A stretch of DNA of 64,000 nucleotides, from assembly GCF_002953195.1 (NCBI RefSeq), contig NZ_CP026377.1:4030001-4094000 (forward strand). The letters are read 5' to 3'. Positions 21,809-29,127 of this stretch are shown piece after piece (within the stretch, counting starts at the first letter, position 1; every line of letters begins with the position of its first letter). The notes under the pieces were generated by a model. The model saw nothing but the letters and a program-made list of their open reading frames with translations. It had not been told where the DNA came from and searched no databases. The position numbers and the translations under genes were made by a program. Origin of the DNA: Mixta gaviniae (GTDB lineage: Bacteria > Pseudomonadota > Gammaproteobacteria > Enterobacterales > Enterobacteriaceae).

Positions 21809-22240
21809 ATGAAAAATATCGTATTAGCATCTTTGCTGGGCTTTGGTTTAATTTCTTCGGCCTGGGCCACTGAAACCGTGAATATCCATGAGCGCGTCAA
21901 CAATGCACAGGCCCCTGCTCACCAGATGCAGTCTGCTGCGGCTCCTGTCGGGATCCAGGGGACTGCTCCCCGTATGACCGGTATGGACCAGCATGAACAG
22001 GCCATTATTGCTCATGAAACCATGACGAACGGATCGGCAGATGCGCACCAGAAAATGGTGGAAAGTCATCAGAAGATGATGGGAAATAACACAGTATCCA
22101 CGACCGTCCCTTCAACGTCTTACGCGGCGATGGATGAGCATGAAAGAGCAGCGGTTGCCCATGAATTCATGAATAACGGTCAGTCCGGCCCACATCAGGC
22201 CATGGCCGAAGCGCACCGCCGCATGATCAATGTAGGCTGA
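21809..22240 (+). CDS. silE: SilE, periplasmic silver-binding protein
   Basis: SilE is a disordered periplasmic protein that binds several Ag(I) ions through His and Met pairs. The 143 residues comprise a signal peptide (MKNIVLASLLGFGLISSAWA), then repeats such as MDQHEQAIIAHETMTNG and MDEHERAAVAHEFMNNG followed by HQKMVESHQKMM and HQAMAEAHRRM. The ATG at 21809 is chosen because the signal peptide starts there and GAGAG is just upstream. Similar in plan to pcoE. Confidence 0.95.
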   Translation: MKNIVLASLLGFGLISSAWATETVNIHERVNNAQAPAHQMQSAAAPVGIQGTAPRMTGMDQHEQAIIAHETMTNGSADAHQKMVESHQKMMGNNTVSTTVPSTSYAAMDEHERAAVAHEFMNNGQSGPHQAMAEAHRRMINVG

Positions 22241-22316
22241 ATGCGACTGTAGTATCCGTGCTTTTTACCCTTTCCTTGATAGATTATTCCTTAACCGGAT
22301 ATGTTGTGACATTTTT

Positions 22317-22338
22317 GCCCCCATCAGGGGGCTTTTTT
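22317..22338 (+). terminator. Rho-independent terminator after silE
   Basis: Stem GCCCCC/GGGGGC with loop ATCA is followed directly by six T. It lies about 75 bp past the silE stop and separates silE from the DUF305 gene. Confidence 0.85.
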
Positions 22339-22388
22339 ATATGACTCAGCTACAATTAACCGGTACCTACCTGAAAAGGATTTATTAA

Positions 22389-22739
22389 ATGAAAATCAAA
22401 AACACCCTTTTTGTTATATTAATGTTATCCCTGCCAGCAATTTCTGCCGAACATTCGGAAATGAAAATGTCAGATATGCACTCATCGGCATCGTCACAGG
22501 AATATATGGCTGGCATGAAAGACATGCATGAAAAAATGATGGCCGCCGTTAATGAGCCCGATCCCGATAAGGCCTTTGCAAAAGGTATGATCGCACACCA
22601 TGAAGGAGCAATAGCAATGGCTGAGACCGAGCTTAAATACGGAAAAGATCCCGAAATGAGAAAGCTTGCGCAGGACATCATTAAAGCTCAGAAAGGTGAA
22701 ATCGAGCAGATGAATAAATGGCTTGGCAGTCAAAAATAA
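22389..22739 (+). CDS. DUF305 (CopM-like) periplasmic metal-binding protein
   Basis: A 116-residue secreted protein with signal peptide (to about residue 20) and a DUF305 domain. The hallmark is a His/Met helix pattern: GMKDMHEKMMAAV, then MIAHHEGAIAMAETEL, ending QMNKWLGSQK. DUF305 proteins such as CopM bind Cu(I)/Ag(I) and occur beside sil/cus genes. It has its own terminator at both sides, so it is probably transcribed alone. A close, interrupted paralogue lies at 41796. Confidence 0.85.
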   Translation: MKIKNTLFVILMLSLPAISAEHSEMKMSDMHSSASSQEYMAGMKDMHEKMMAAVNEPDPDKAFAKGMIAHHEGAIAMAETELKYGKDPEMRKLAQDIIKAQKGEIEQMNKWLGSQK

Positions 22740-22816
22740 AGATTGCAAAAACGCCATGATAAGCGTAATTTTAAATCACTCCCGGGCACGGGATCCTGTT
22801 AAACGTTAAATAATTA

Positions 22817-22841
22817 AAACCCGATTAATTTCGGGTTTTTT
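22817..22841 (+). terminator. Rho-independent terminator after the DUF305 gene
   Basis: Stem AAACCCGA/TCGGGTTT with loop TTAATT runs into a T tract. It lies about 80 bp past the DUF305 stop and marks the end of the sil island. Confidence 0.85.
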
Positions 22842-22905
22842 ATATTCTATACTCCGGTCCTTTGCTGTGGACCGGAATATATGCAGCTGCGATTATTTTA
22901 ACACA

Positions 22906-23601
22906 TTATCTCGTCATGGAAATAATGTCGCTCAGGATCTCAATCAGTTCAATTCTTTCCTGCGTTCCGTCATGATAGGTTGATCTTGAGATTATTCTTT
23001 CCGCTGTCATCTGGGGCCAGAATTTATCAAGCACATTATCGGGTTTCATTCCCACAGCCCGGCCGATTATTTTTTTAGCGTCACAGGTGTCCGTAAACGT
23101 GACTGCTACACCGGTAATTTCTTCGATCAGATCCGGGCAGAGATAGTTCTCTATTTCACGTTTGCGCGTGGCGAAGAATACCTTACCGGCTTCCTCCACT
23201 TCTTTTTTACGTTTCTGAATGGACAGAACCTGTGCAGGGTCTCCCCCAATATCGGAGTCCAGAAATACGCACCAGGGAAGCCCCAGATCGTTGGCCAGAT
23301 TTAAGGTAACCCAGTGTTTGACGCTCCCGCATCCTCCTATGAGGACTGGCACAATTTTCACGTCCTCAAGAGAGGCTGGCAGCACACCTGATTGTTTAAA
23401 TGAACTGGCCGCATGCCTCAGGAAAGTGACATCCGACTTTCCTTCTACCAGAACAATGCCTTTAGCCCTTTCCATACCAGTCTCTGGCAACACCCCCAGG
23501 CTTTCAGTTGCTTCCTTCAGCACATCGTCATCCGGCATTTTTACAACGGGTTCACCTGTCTCATTTCTGGTGACATAACGTACTGAATCGCCACGGATAA
23601 T
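22906..23601 (-). pseudogene. C-terminal TOPRIM part of an OLD-like nuclease gene, cut by IS3 insertion
   Basis: The minus-strand frame stays open from the IS3 end at about 23601 (reading IIRGDSVRYVTRNETGEPVVK before the first Met at 23538). This shows a larger gene lost its 5' part. The visible 210+ residues hold a TOPRIM domain: the catalytic Glu motif VLVEGKSDVTFLRH and the acidic motif CVFLDSDIGGD. OLD-family proteins join an ABC-type ATPase to such a TOPRIM nuclease and often act in phage defence. The ATPase half is not in the window, so the fragment is presumably inactive. Confidence 0.7.
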
Positions 23602-24414
23602 CTAGACACTTCCGAGCCGTTGATAATACTGTTTTTCATATTCTGTCGGTGACATCTGTTCGCTAGAACCATGCCGACGCTTACTGTTATAAAACATTTC
23701 GATGTAATCAAAAATATCACTGCGGGCTTCTTCTCGCGTTCCGTAGATCTTTTTCTTTATCCGTTCACGTTTCAACAACTGGAAAAAACTTTCTGCAACC
23801 GCATTATCATGGCAGTTACCGCGACGGCTCATGCTACCCTCCAGGCCGTGTGATTTCAGGAACGACTGCCACTCATGGCTTGTGTACTGACTGCCCTGAT
23901 CCGAATGAACCAGCACCTGTTTTTCGGGATTACGCCGCCATACAGCCATCAGCAGTGCGTTCAGGACAATGTCCTTTGTCATCCGGGATTGCATGGACCA
24001 GCCGATAATTTTGCGTGAGAACAGATCAACAACAACGGCAAGATACAGCCAGCCTTCGTGGGTCCTGATGTAGGTTATGTCCGTTACCCAACGCTCATCA
24101 GGAGCATCCGGATTGAACTGTCGCTGGAGCCTGTTGGGTGACACGATACTGGCCTCGCCTTTACGTGCCCGCGGGCTTCGGTATCCGACCTGAGCCTTTA
24201 TTCCGACACGTTTCATCAGTCTCCAGACTCTGTTTACTCCGCACTGTTGCCCGCTGTCACGCAGATCCAGATGGATTTTGCGATAACCATAGACGCATCC
24301 CAATTCCAGCCAGAACTGTTTAATCTGTCCTGTCAGTCTCAGGTCTGCCTGATGGCGTTGTGAATGCGGCTGCTGAAGCCAGGCGTAAAAACCACTGGGA
24401 TGAACATCCAGCAC
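23602..24414 (-). CDS. IS3-family transposase OrfB (DDE catalytic part)
   Basis: A 270-residue DDE transposase (rve integrase core). Catalytic segments: VTDITYIRTHEGWLYLAVVVDL (first D), VLVHSDQGSQYTSHEW (second D) and the late NCHDNAVAESFFQLLKRE (E). The frame continues upstream into orfA by -1 frameshifting, which yields the active OrfAB fusion. Its stop codon TAG is formed at the very tip of the element, so the last bases come from or next to the flanking DNA. Confidence 0.9.
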   Translation of the reverse strand: MLDVHPSGFYAWLQQPHSQRHQADLRLTGQIKQFWLELGCVYGYRKIHLDLRDSGQQCGVNRVWRLMKRVGIKAQVGYRSPRARKGEASIVSPNRLQRQFNPDAPDERWVTDITYIRTHEGWLYLAVVVDLFSRKIIGWSMQSRMTKDIVLNALLMAVWRRNPEKQVLVHSDQGSQYTSHEWQSFLKSHGLEGSMSRRGNCHDNAVAESFFQLLKRERIKKKIYGTREEARSDIFDYIEMFYNSKRRHGSSEQMSPTEYEKQYYQRLGSV

Positions 24415-24470
24415 CCGACAGAGCAGGCGAACAGGCCAGCAACAGGAGTTGTCACGGATAAAGGCGTACC

Positions 24471-24755
24471 TCAGTCGGACAGCTTTGCGAAGTACGCCGC
24501 AGCTTTTTTTAATATGTCCCGTTCGTCGGTAACCCGTTTCAGCTCTTTCTGGAGACGGCGGATCTCGGCCTGAGCATCTGACTGTTCTTTATTAGTGGAA
24601 GAATCCGGACCGTACTTCTTTATCCAGGCATAAAGGCTGTGGGTGGTGATATCGAGACGTGTTGCAACGCTGGCAACAGAATAACCGCGATCAACAACCT
24701 GTTTGACTGCTTCAGTTTTAAACTCTTCGGGATAACGCTTACCGCTCATGGGCAC
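24471..24755 (-). CDS. IS3-family transposase OrfA (HTH protein)
   Basis: A 94-residue protein beginning MPMSGKRYPEEFKTEAVKQVV with a helix-turn-helix (VASVATRLDITTHSLYAWIKKYG) and a leucine-zipper-like C-terminus (IRRLQKELKRVTDERDIL). It binds the IS ends. The codon pair around seven A near its end (TTA AAA AAA GCT) is the programmed frameshift site into orfB, not a sequence error. Confidence 0.9.
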   Translation of the reverse strand: MPMSGKRYPEEFKTEAVKQVVDRGYSVASVATRLDITTHSLYAWIKKYGPDSSTNKEQSDAQAEIRRLQKELKRVTDERDILKKAAAYFAKLSD

Positions 24756-24816
24756 CTCTCTTTAAGCCATCTTAAATGACTCTGAGGTGTCTGTTAAACC
24801 CATGGCGATTCAATAT

Positions 24817-24987
24817 CCGTTTCCAGAGGTTAAACGGATTTACCACCCGAAGGTATCCTCTCTCAGGCTGCGAGGATTTTCCGGTCACCCGAAGGTGTTT
24901 CTCTCAGACCGGTAAAACGTTGGCTGGCAGTCACCCGAAGGCGCTCCTCTCAGACTGCCGGAGCATTAGCTGGTTGCATGTAGCAAC
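24817..24987 (-). ncRNA. Array A: tandem structured RNA repeats, STAXI-like
   Basis: Three ~46-bp units share a core that reads CTGAGAG...CC-TTCG-GG on the minus strand, i.e. a UUCG tetraloop hairpin, enclosed by variable but complementary arms. Examples are CCGGTC/GACCGG (24881-24886 with 24907-24912) and GGCAGTC/GACTGCC (24926-24932 with 24953-24959). A CCGTTT/AAACGG stem (24817/24837) and a GTTGC/GCAAC stem (24973/24987) flank the units. Tandem units with stable tetraloops near integrase genes are how the STAXI RNA motif of Enterobacterales is described. The rest of 24793-25153 holds only the recombinase promoter region. Confidence 0.55.
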
Positions 24988-25153
24988 AAGTAAGCCTGTC
25001 TATTTTCAGAGCAAATAGTGATTATGTCAACCTGGGTATCAAATGGGTATACCTATTAAATACTATCCAGTTTATTGGTAGAATATAAATAAGTTACCAC
25101 TTAAATGATACCGATTGGAATGTGACTATTTTAATGTTACTGCCGGAGGAACT

Positions 25154-25771
25154 TTGTTTATATTTGGATATCTTCGTGCTTCAACTCAGGAACAGGATGC
25201 ACTGCGTGCAAAATCGAGGCTCAAGGACTTTGCTCAACAACACAATCATCGCATTGCTGGCTGGTATGTTGAAAATGCTTCAGGCGCAGCATTGCACCGA
25301 CCGGAACTGATGAGACTGCTTCAGGATACAGAGCCAGGGGATGCGATACTTATAGAACAAGTAGATCGGCTTTCACGCCTGGATGATAATGGCTGGGAAT
25401 CTTTAAAAAAGATGATTAATGAGAAATCGCTTTCAATAATAAGCCTTGATTTGCCTACAAGTCACATTGCCCTGTCCACACCATCAGCTTATGACTTTAC
25501 TCATAGTATGCTCCGGGCAGTGAATAATATGATGCTGGACATGTTAGCTGCTATCGCCCGTAAAGATTATGAAGATCGTCGCAGAAGGCAGATGGAAGGA
25601 ATTACAGCCGCCAAGGAAAAAGGGAAATACAGGGGGAGGCTAGCAGATAAGGAAAAACATGAGTTAATTAGAACGCTTCGCAAGAAAAACGGAAAATCAA
25701 TAAATGAAACGGCAAGGCTCGCCGGCGTTTCACGCATGACAGTTATTCGAGCATGTAAAGATACGGATTGA
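25154..25771 (+). CDS. Serine recombinase (resolvase/invertase family)
   Basis: A site-specific serine recombinase of about 205 residues. The N-terminal catalytic domain starts LFIFGYLRASTQEQDA, where the S of RAST is the nucleophile. Supporting Arg motifs are HRPELMRLL and EQVDRLSRL. The C-terminal helix-turn-helix is KSINETARLAGVSRMTVIRA. The TTG at 25154 is chosen because GGAGGA precedes it and the fold starts there; the upstream frame has no RBS. It probably resolves plasmid or transposon cointegrates. It faces the integrase gene tail to tail. Confidence 0.85.
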   Translation: MFIFGYLRASTQEQDALRAKSRLKDFAQQHNHRIAGWYVENASGAALHRPELMRLLQDTEPGDAILIEQVDRLSRLDDNGWESLKKMINEKSLSIISLDLPTSHIALSTPSAYDFTHSMLRAVNNMMLDMLAAIARKDYEDRRRRQMEGITAAKEKGKYRGRLADKEKHELIRTLRKKNGKSINETARLAGVSRMTVIRACKDTD

Positions 25772-25839
25772 AATTTAGAAAAGCCACAGCCCTGAATGAG
25801 CTGTGGCGCTACGTCCTGAAAATTCAGTAAAGAAACAAC

Positions 25840-26763
25840 TTATTCTGTTTCACCGCGAAAATAAACTTGTTTAATATAACGACCACGGCCATCTCCATGC
25901 CCCAAATCCATCGATACTAATGCTTCAGCTTCGTCGCGGCTCATTCCATTTTTAATATGATGATTTACAGCATCACGTGAATAAGCGTAACGCAAACTAT
26001 GCGGGGCATTTTTACCATTCATCCCTGCCTCTCGTACAATATTTCGGTAACGATCTATTGCAGTATGCAGAGAAGGTTTATCAATCAGTTTTCCGTTATG
26101 TTCACTGACATAATGAATTGCCTTATCAAGAATTGATAAAACTTTTTCACGATTGAAAACTGTTGTTTCTCTCGGCCGCCCGCCTTTAGTCCCGAAAACA
26201 ACACGGACACGCTCATTATTGTTAATCAATGACTGCTTCCATGTTTTTAACGACTTTGCGGACTGCACGGTTTCTTCTGTTCTCAATCCAAGGTATCTTG
26301 AAAGTTGTACCGCGAGCGCAACACCTTCATCTTTTTTAAGCGCAAAATTCACAACCGCATTAAGTTTTTCATCTGTAATAGGAAGTTTAGTGCCATCCCG
26401 GTTAGCACCAGAAATTCCCAGGGCCTGATTACTCAGGCTGGTATGATTGGGATCGGCCAGTTTATTTCTTCCTGCTGATAATAAAACAGAGCGGATAGCA
26501 GACATCTCATTCTGTAACGTCCTGAGAGACAAACTGTCTGCCTTCCTGCTCTCAATATATTTTTCAATATGGGAAGTTTTGATATGTTTTACGTCCCTAA
26601 TCTGAATATTCAGTTCAGACAGACGTTCAGAAAAACGTTCTGCAATTCTTGAGCGGTCAGCCACAGTTTTATAACTTCCCCTTCCCTGACGAGCAAGTGT
26701 GACAAGTTGTTTGCACAGCTGTTTACTGAATCTGGACATTCCTATATCTCCACAGGGATACAC
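25840..26763 (-). CDS. Tyrosine recombinase / integrase
   Basis: A 307-residue phage-type integrase. An N-terminal SAM-like core-binding domain (to about 110) is followed by the catalytic domain: Arg in YLGLRTEETVQ, Lys in VFGTKGGR, HSLRY (H-x-x-R), the late His in DLGHGDGRG, and the nucleophile Tyr in YIKQVYF. All five catalytic positions are present. It lies between the two STAXI-like arrays. Inference: it maintains or integrates the backbone element. It is unrelated to the two recombinases at 42-45 kb beyond the common fold. Confidence 0.88.
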   Translation of the reverse strand: MYPCGDIGMSRFSKQLCKQLVTLARQGRGSYKTVADRSRIAERFSERLSELNIQIRDVKHIKTSHIEKYIESRKADSLSLRTLQNEMSAIRSVLLSAGRNKLADPNHTSLSNQALGISGANRDGTKLPITDEKLNAVVNFALKKDEGVALAVQLSRYLGLRTEETVQSAKSLKTWKQSLINNNERVRVVFGTKGGRPRETTVFNREKVLSILDKAIHYVSEHNGKLIDKPSLHTAIDRYRNIVREAGMNGKNAPHSLRYAYSRDAVNHHIKNGMSRDEAEALVSMDLGHGDGRGRYIKQVYFRGETE

Positions 26764-27387
26764 GTCCCTCGGCTTGTAAATAAGCGGACGGATCTGTACC
26801 CCAGTAATTCATCCCCGACGACACGGTTGCTTTTGCGCTTCCTGCGTCTCAACTGGTATCTGTGCATCGGGGCGGCGAATTGTTGAGTTCTTGCGAGGCA
26901 CCCCAGATCTCTGATCTGTTTGCTGCTTATGCAGAGCTGACTTACGTCAAGCTGCCTCCAACACTACTGTTCGTAGTGTCGCCATCGATACCGAGTCGAT
27001 TTCCTCCTTACTGATAATTGAACGTTCAGACGGCCTTCCGTCGTGCTTACGTTGATGTAAAAGTGAGTTTAATACCGTACTAACACGGACTACATGTTGG
27101 TCAGATGGTAGTAAAACGTTGAAAACCACGTCGTACGTGGGTTGAGACGTTATGCGCTGCGCGCGTCACTTGGTAGTGTCTTCGCCACTTCACAAGTGAC
27201 GCCGCGCAGCTTCGTGCTCCTAATGCAACTCCGTAAGCGGCCAAATGTGCCAAATGGCCTTATCCGTCGATGCAAAAGTCGTACGAAACTCAGGGCGTAT
27301 CCCTGGCAAGAATCATAACGTAGTGAAAGATCAGAGCCTGATTCAGCTCCTTTAATGACAATTCAACATCAGGAAGATGTGAATCAT
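26764..27387. other. Non-coding, highly structured stretch upstream of the integrase
   Basis: No convincing gene is present in these 620 bp. Three strong hairpins are visible: ACACTAC-TGTTC-GTAGTGT (26961-26979), CCACGT-CGT-ACGTGG (27126-27140), and a long imperfect palindrome with arms at 27156-27172 (GCTGCGCGCGTCACTTG) and 27193-27210. That third palindrome has one bulged C and a nested AGTG/CACT stem. The promoter of the integrase must lie at the left part. Origins, single-strand recombination sites and ncRNA all look like this, and I cannot choose between them. Confidence 0.5.
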
Positions 27388-27648
27388 TGAGGCGTTAGCC
27401 GGCCAGTTTTTGGTCGGTGACCTTATCCACATTAGTGGCCCCCGTTTTCAAAGGTTAAACGGGTTTACCGCCATAAGGCGTCCCTCTCAGGTATGTGGGA
27501 CATTAGCTGGCAGTCACCCGAAGGCGCTTCTCTCAGACCGCTGAAGCATTGGCTGGTAACCGCCCGAAGGCACCCCTCTCAGGTTACAGGGGTTTTGGAT
27601 GGTCGCCGTAGCGACTTCTAATGCACTGGTGATGTTAGCAACGCCTCA
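27388..27648 (-). ncRNA. Array B: tandem structured RNA repeats, STAXI-like, with closing stem
   Basis: This is a second, diverged copy of array A, about 2.6 kb away and in the same orientation. Core units again read CTGAGAG...CCTTCGGG on the minus strand, with one unit changed to CGCC-TTAT-GGCG. Arms covary with array A: GTAACC/GGTTAC (27556-27561 with 27582-27587), TACC/GGTA, CCCGTTT/AAACGGG (27441-27463) and GTCGC/GCGAC (27602-27615). A 9-bp outer helix TGAGGCGTT/AACGCCTCA (27388-27396 with 27640-27648) and a CCGGCC/GGTCGG stem are seen only here. It lies just downstream of the gene at 27671. Confidence 0.55.
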
Positions 27649-27670
27649 GATGATCGTCAACTTTCTTATA

Positions 27671-28369
27671 TTATTCATTGTTAGGGTCTGCATATATCAC
27701 CATTCCAACAGACATTAGATCCTCAACGTCATTAGCAAGAAAAGGTATAAAAGATTTGCTTTGAATTTTTTCTACTATACCTTGCCCAACGACTATAGGT
27801 ACGTATTGATAGCCAGGAAAAATATCATTTGGCTTACCTACCAGCACACCTCCAGTATATTCATGGCAATCAGGAAATACATTTGAAAGAGTACTCAGAT
27901 ATGAAATATCAATCAAATGACCAGTATCTGTTGTATACCAGGCATGAAGATTTAGAGCAGGCGTCTCAGAAAAATCTTCGGGCTGAAATCCCTTGTTGGA
28001 CCATTTTTCAAATTCATCATATGTGGGATTATAAAGCCATTTATCTCCCTTCCATAATTGACCGACTGTCGTCCAAATTTTACAGCCAAGTGCGGATTCA
28101 AAATATGGCTGAAGGAAATGACACCACTTGAGACATTGCCCTGCTGAAAAAGAGAAGCTATCCACTTCTGCTTCATGACACACTTTTGCCATCATATTAT
28201 GATAATCCAATTCACCATCCTTCAAATCCGTTATTGAACCTTCATTAAAGCCCAGCCCTTTTGTAAATTTTAATGCATGCTCAAAGTTGGCTCTGTAATC
28301 CAGAGTTTCGTCACACTCTATAATTCGGCCTTTATATTTATTATGGAAATAGGACAAGAGATTAAACAC
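27671..28369 (-). CDS. Hypothetical protein, 232 residues
   Basis: No family is recognised. The product is soluble, acidic and rich in aromatic residues (WCHFLQPYFESALGCKIWTTVGQLWKG), with no signal peptide or membrane helix. The composition is AT-rich compared with the sil and tra genes, suggesting separate transfer. It ends 22 bp before structured array B and follows the lipoprotein gene at 28430 by about 60 bp on the same strand, so the two may be an operon. Aromatic-rich acidic proteins of this size are common among immunity proteins, but nothing here proves that. Confidence 0.6.
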   Translation of the reverse strand: MFNLLSYFHNKYKGRIIECDETLDYRANFEHALKFTKGLGFNEGSITDLKDGELDYHNMMAKVCHEAEVDSFSFSAGQCLKWCHFLQPYFESALGCKIWTTVGQLWKGDKWLYNPTYDEFEKWSNKGFQPEDFSETPALNLHAWYTTDTGHLIDISYLSTLSNVFPDCHEYTGGVLVGKPNDIFPGYQYVPIVVGQGIVEKIQSKSFIPFLANDVEDLMSVGMVIYADPNNE

Positions 28370-28429
28370 ACTTACTCCTTATAGATTTATGAGTGCGGAT
28401 ATAGCAATATCCACACCCTTAATAATTAG

Positions 28430-28975
28430 TTACTTCCCTTCAGCTACATTCTTAATATTTTGCATTAAATCCTGCAAGCCGCTACTTGCGAGTCTTTGCT
28501 TTGAAGAAGAACTGTACGTTATATGAATACGACTACCTGACCCATTTTTTTCTAGCTCAATAGTTAGGTGATCATCATAGTCGCCCCAATCTGAGCCCAT
28601 TTTATAATAACTTCCAGTCATCGCATCCCATTCCTGATTACTATCGGTAATTGCGCTGGCAGTCCATTCGCCATCGTTATTTTTTTCTCTAATTGATCTC
28701 AGTTCATCATTAGAGATAAACTTAAACTTCCTTTTAATTCTTGCTGCTGCAGTATCAACATCTACTGGTACAGTATAACTTTTAGAGGTCGATTCTTTTT
28801 TTTCTGAAGGAGATACTTTCATACGCTGCTCATCATTTCCTGAGGAGTTACCTCTCAGGGAATTCATTATTCCTGAGGCACCATCACTGATTTTCTGGTT
28901 TGTAGTTGCTATATCATTCATACTACAAGCTGTTACGAGAACAGGTAGTATTAAAATAGTATATAGACCCTTCAT
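28430..28975 (-). CDS. Putative lipoprotein, 181 residues
   Basis: N-terminus MKGLYTILILPVLVTACSMND carries a signal peptide and a lipobox (LVTAC), so it should be a membrane-anchored lipoprotein. A Ser/Lys-rich linker (about 45-65) leads to a compact C-terminal domain with YYKMGSDWGDYDDHLTIEL and RIHITYSSSSKQRL. Its function is not recognised. It lies downstream of the broken umuC on the same strand, within the ancestral backbone rather than the inserted island. Confidence 0.65.
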   Translation of the reverse strand: MKGLYTILILPVLVTACSMNDIATTNQKISDGASGIMNSLRGNSSGNDEQRMKVSPSEKKESTSKSYTVPVDVDTAAARIKRKFKFISNDELRSIREKNNDGEWTASAITDSNQEWDAMTGSYYKMGSDWGDYDDHLTIELEKNGSGSRIHITYSSSSKQRLASSGLQDLMQNIKNVAEGK

Positions 28976-29127
28976 ATTCCTTTTTTCTCCCTATTTTTAC
29001 CGTGAAAATAACAGCTTTAGTACGACTTACTATTCCGTCACATTGTAACAGACTGTAAAACCCTGCCGTATTGTATAATGAAAGTCAATGATGAGGTATA
29101 CCAAATGGCTGGGCGTAAAAAGGAAGC

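Larger units (their letters stand above)
23602..24793 (-). mobile_element. IS3-family insertion sequence, about 1.19 kb
   Basis: Two overlapping-frame genes with a transposase of the IS3 type lie between inverted ends AGACACTTCCGAG (from 23604, plus strand) and AGACACCTCAGAG (from 24792, minus strand). A slippery run of seven A (minus strand, 24504-24510) near the end of orfA is the expected -1 frameshift site. I see no clear target duplication, so flanking DNA may have been rearranged. The exact IS name cannot be settled from sequence alone. Confidence 0.85.

Noticed and set aside
24471..24510. Frame change between IS3 orfA and orfB as another sequencing error
   Set aside because: It is at a seven-A slippery run with the -1 frame leading into orfB, the normal programmed frameshift of IS3-family elements.
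25028..25111. GGTATC...GATACC inverted repeat before the serine recombinase as a res site
   Set aside because: Arms are only 6 bp and no set of three subsites is evident; it remains only a possible operator or recombination site.
26947..27129. A 60-codon minus-strand frame (MVFNVLLPSDQHVVRV...)
   Set aside because: No RBS, no family likeness, and it overlaps two perfect hairpins of the structured non-coding stretch; more likely a chance frame.
27156..27210. The long bulged palindrome as an integron attC site
   Set aside because: The shape fits, but matching outer core sites (a GTT-type site and its partner) are not both present and no cassette gene or IntI is near.
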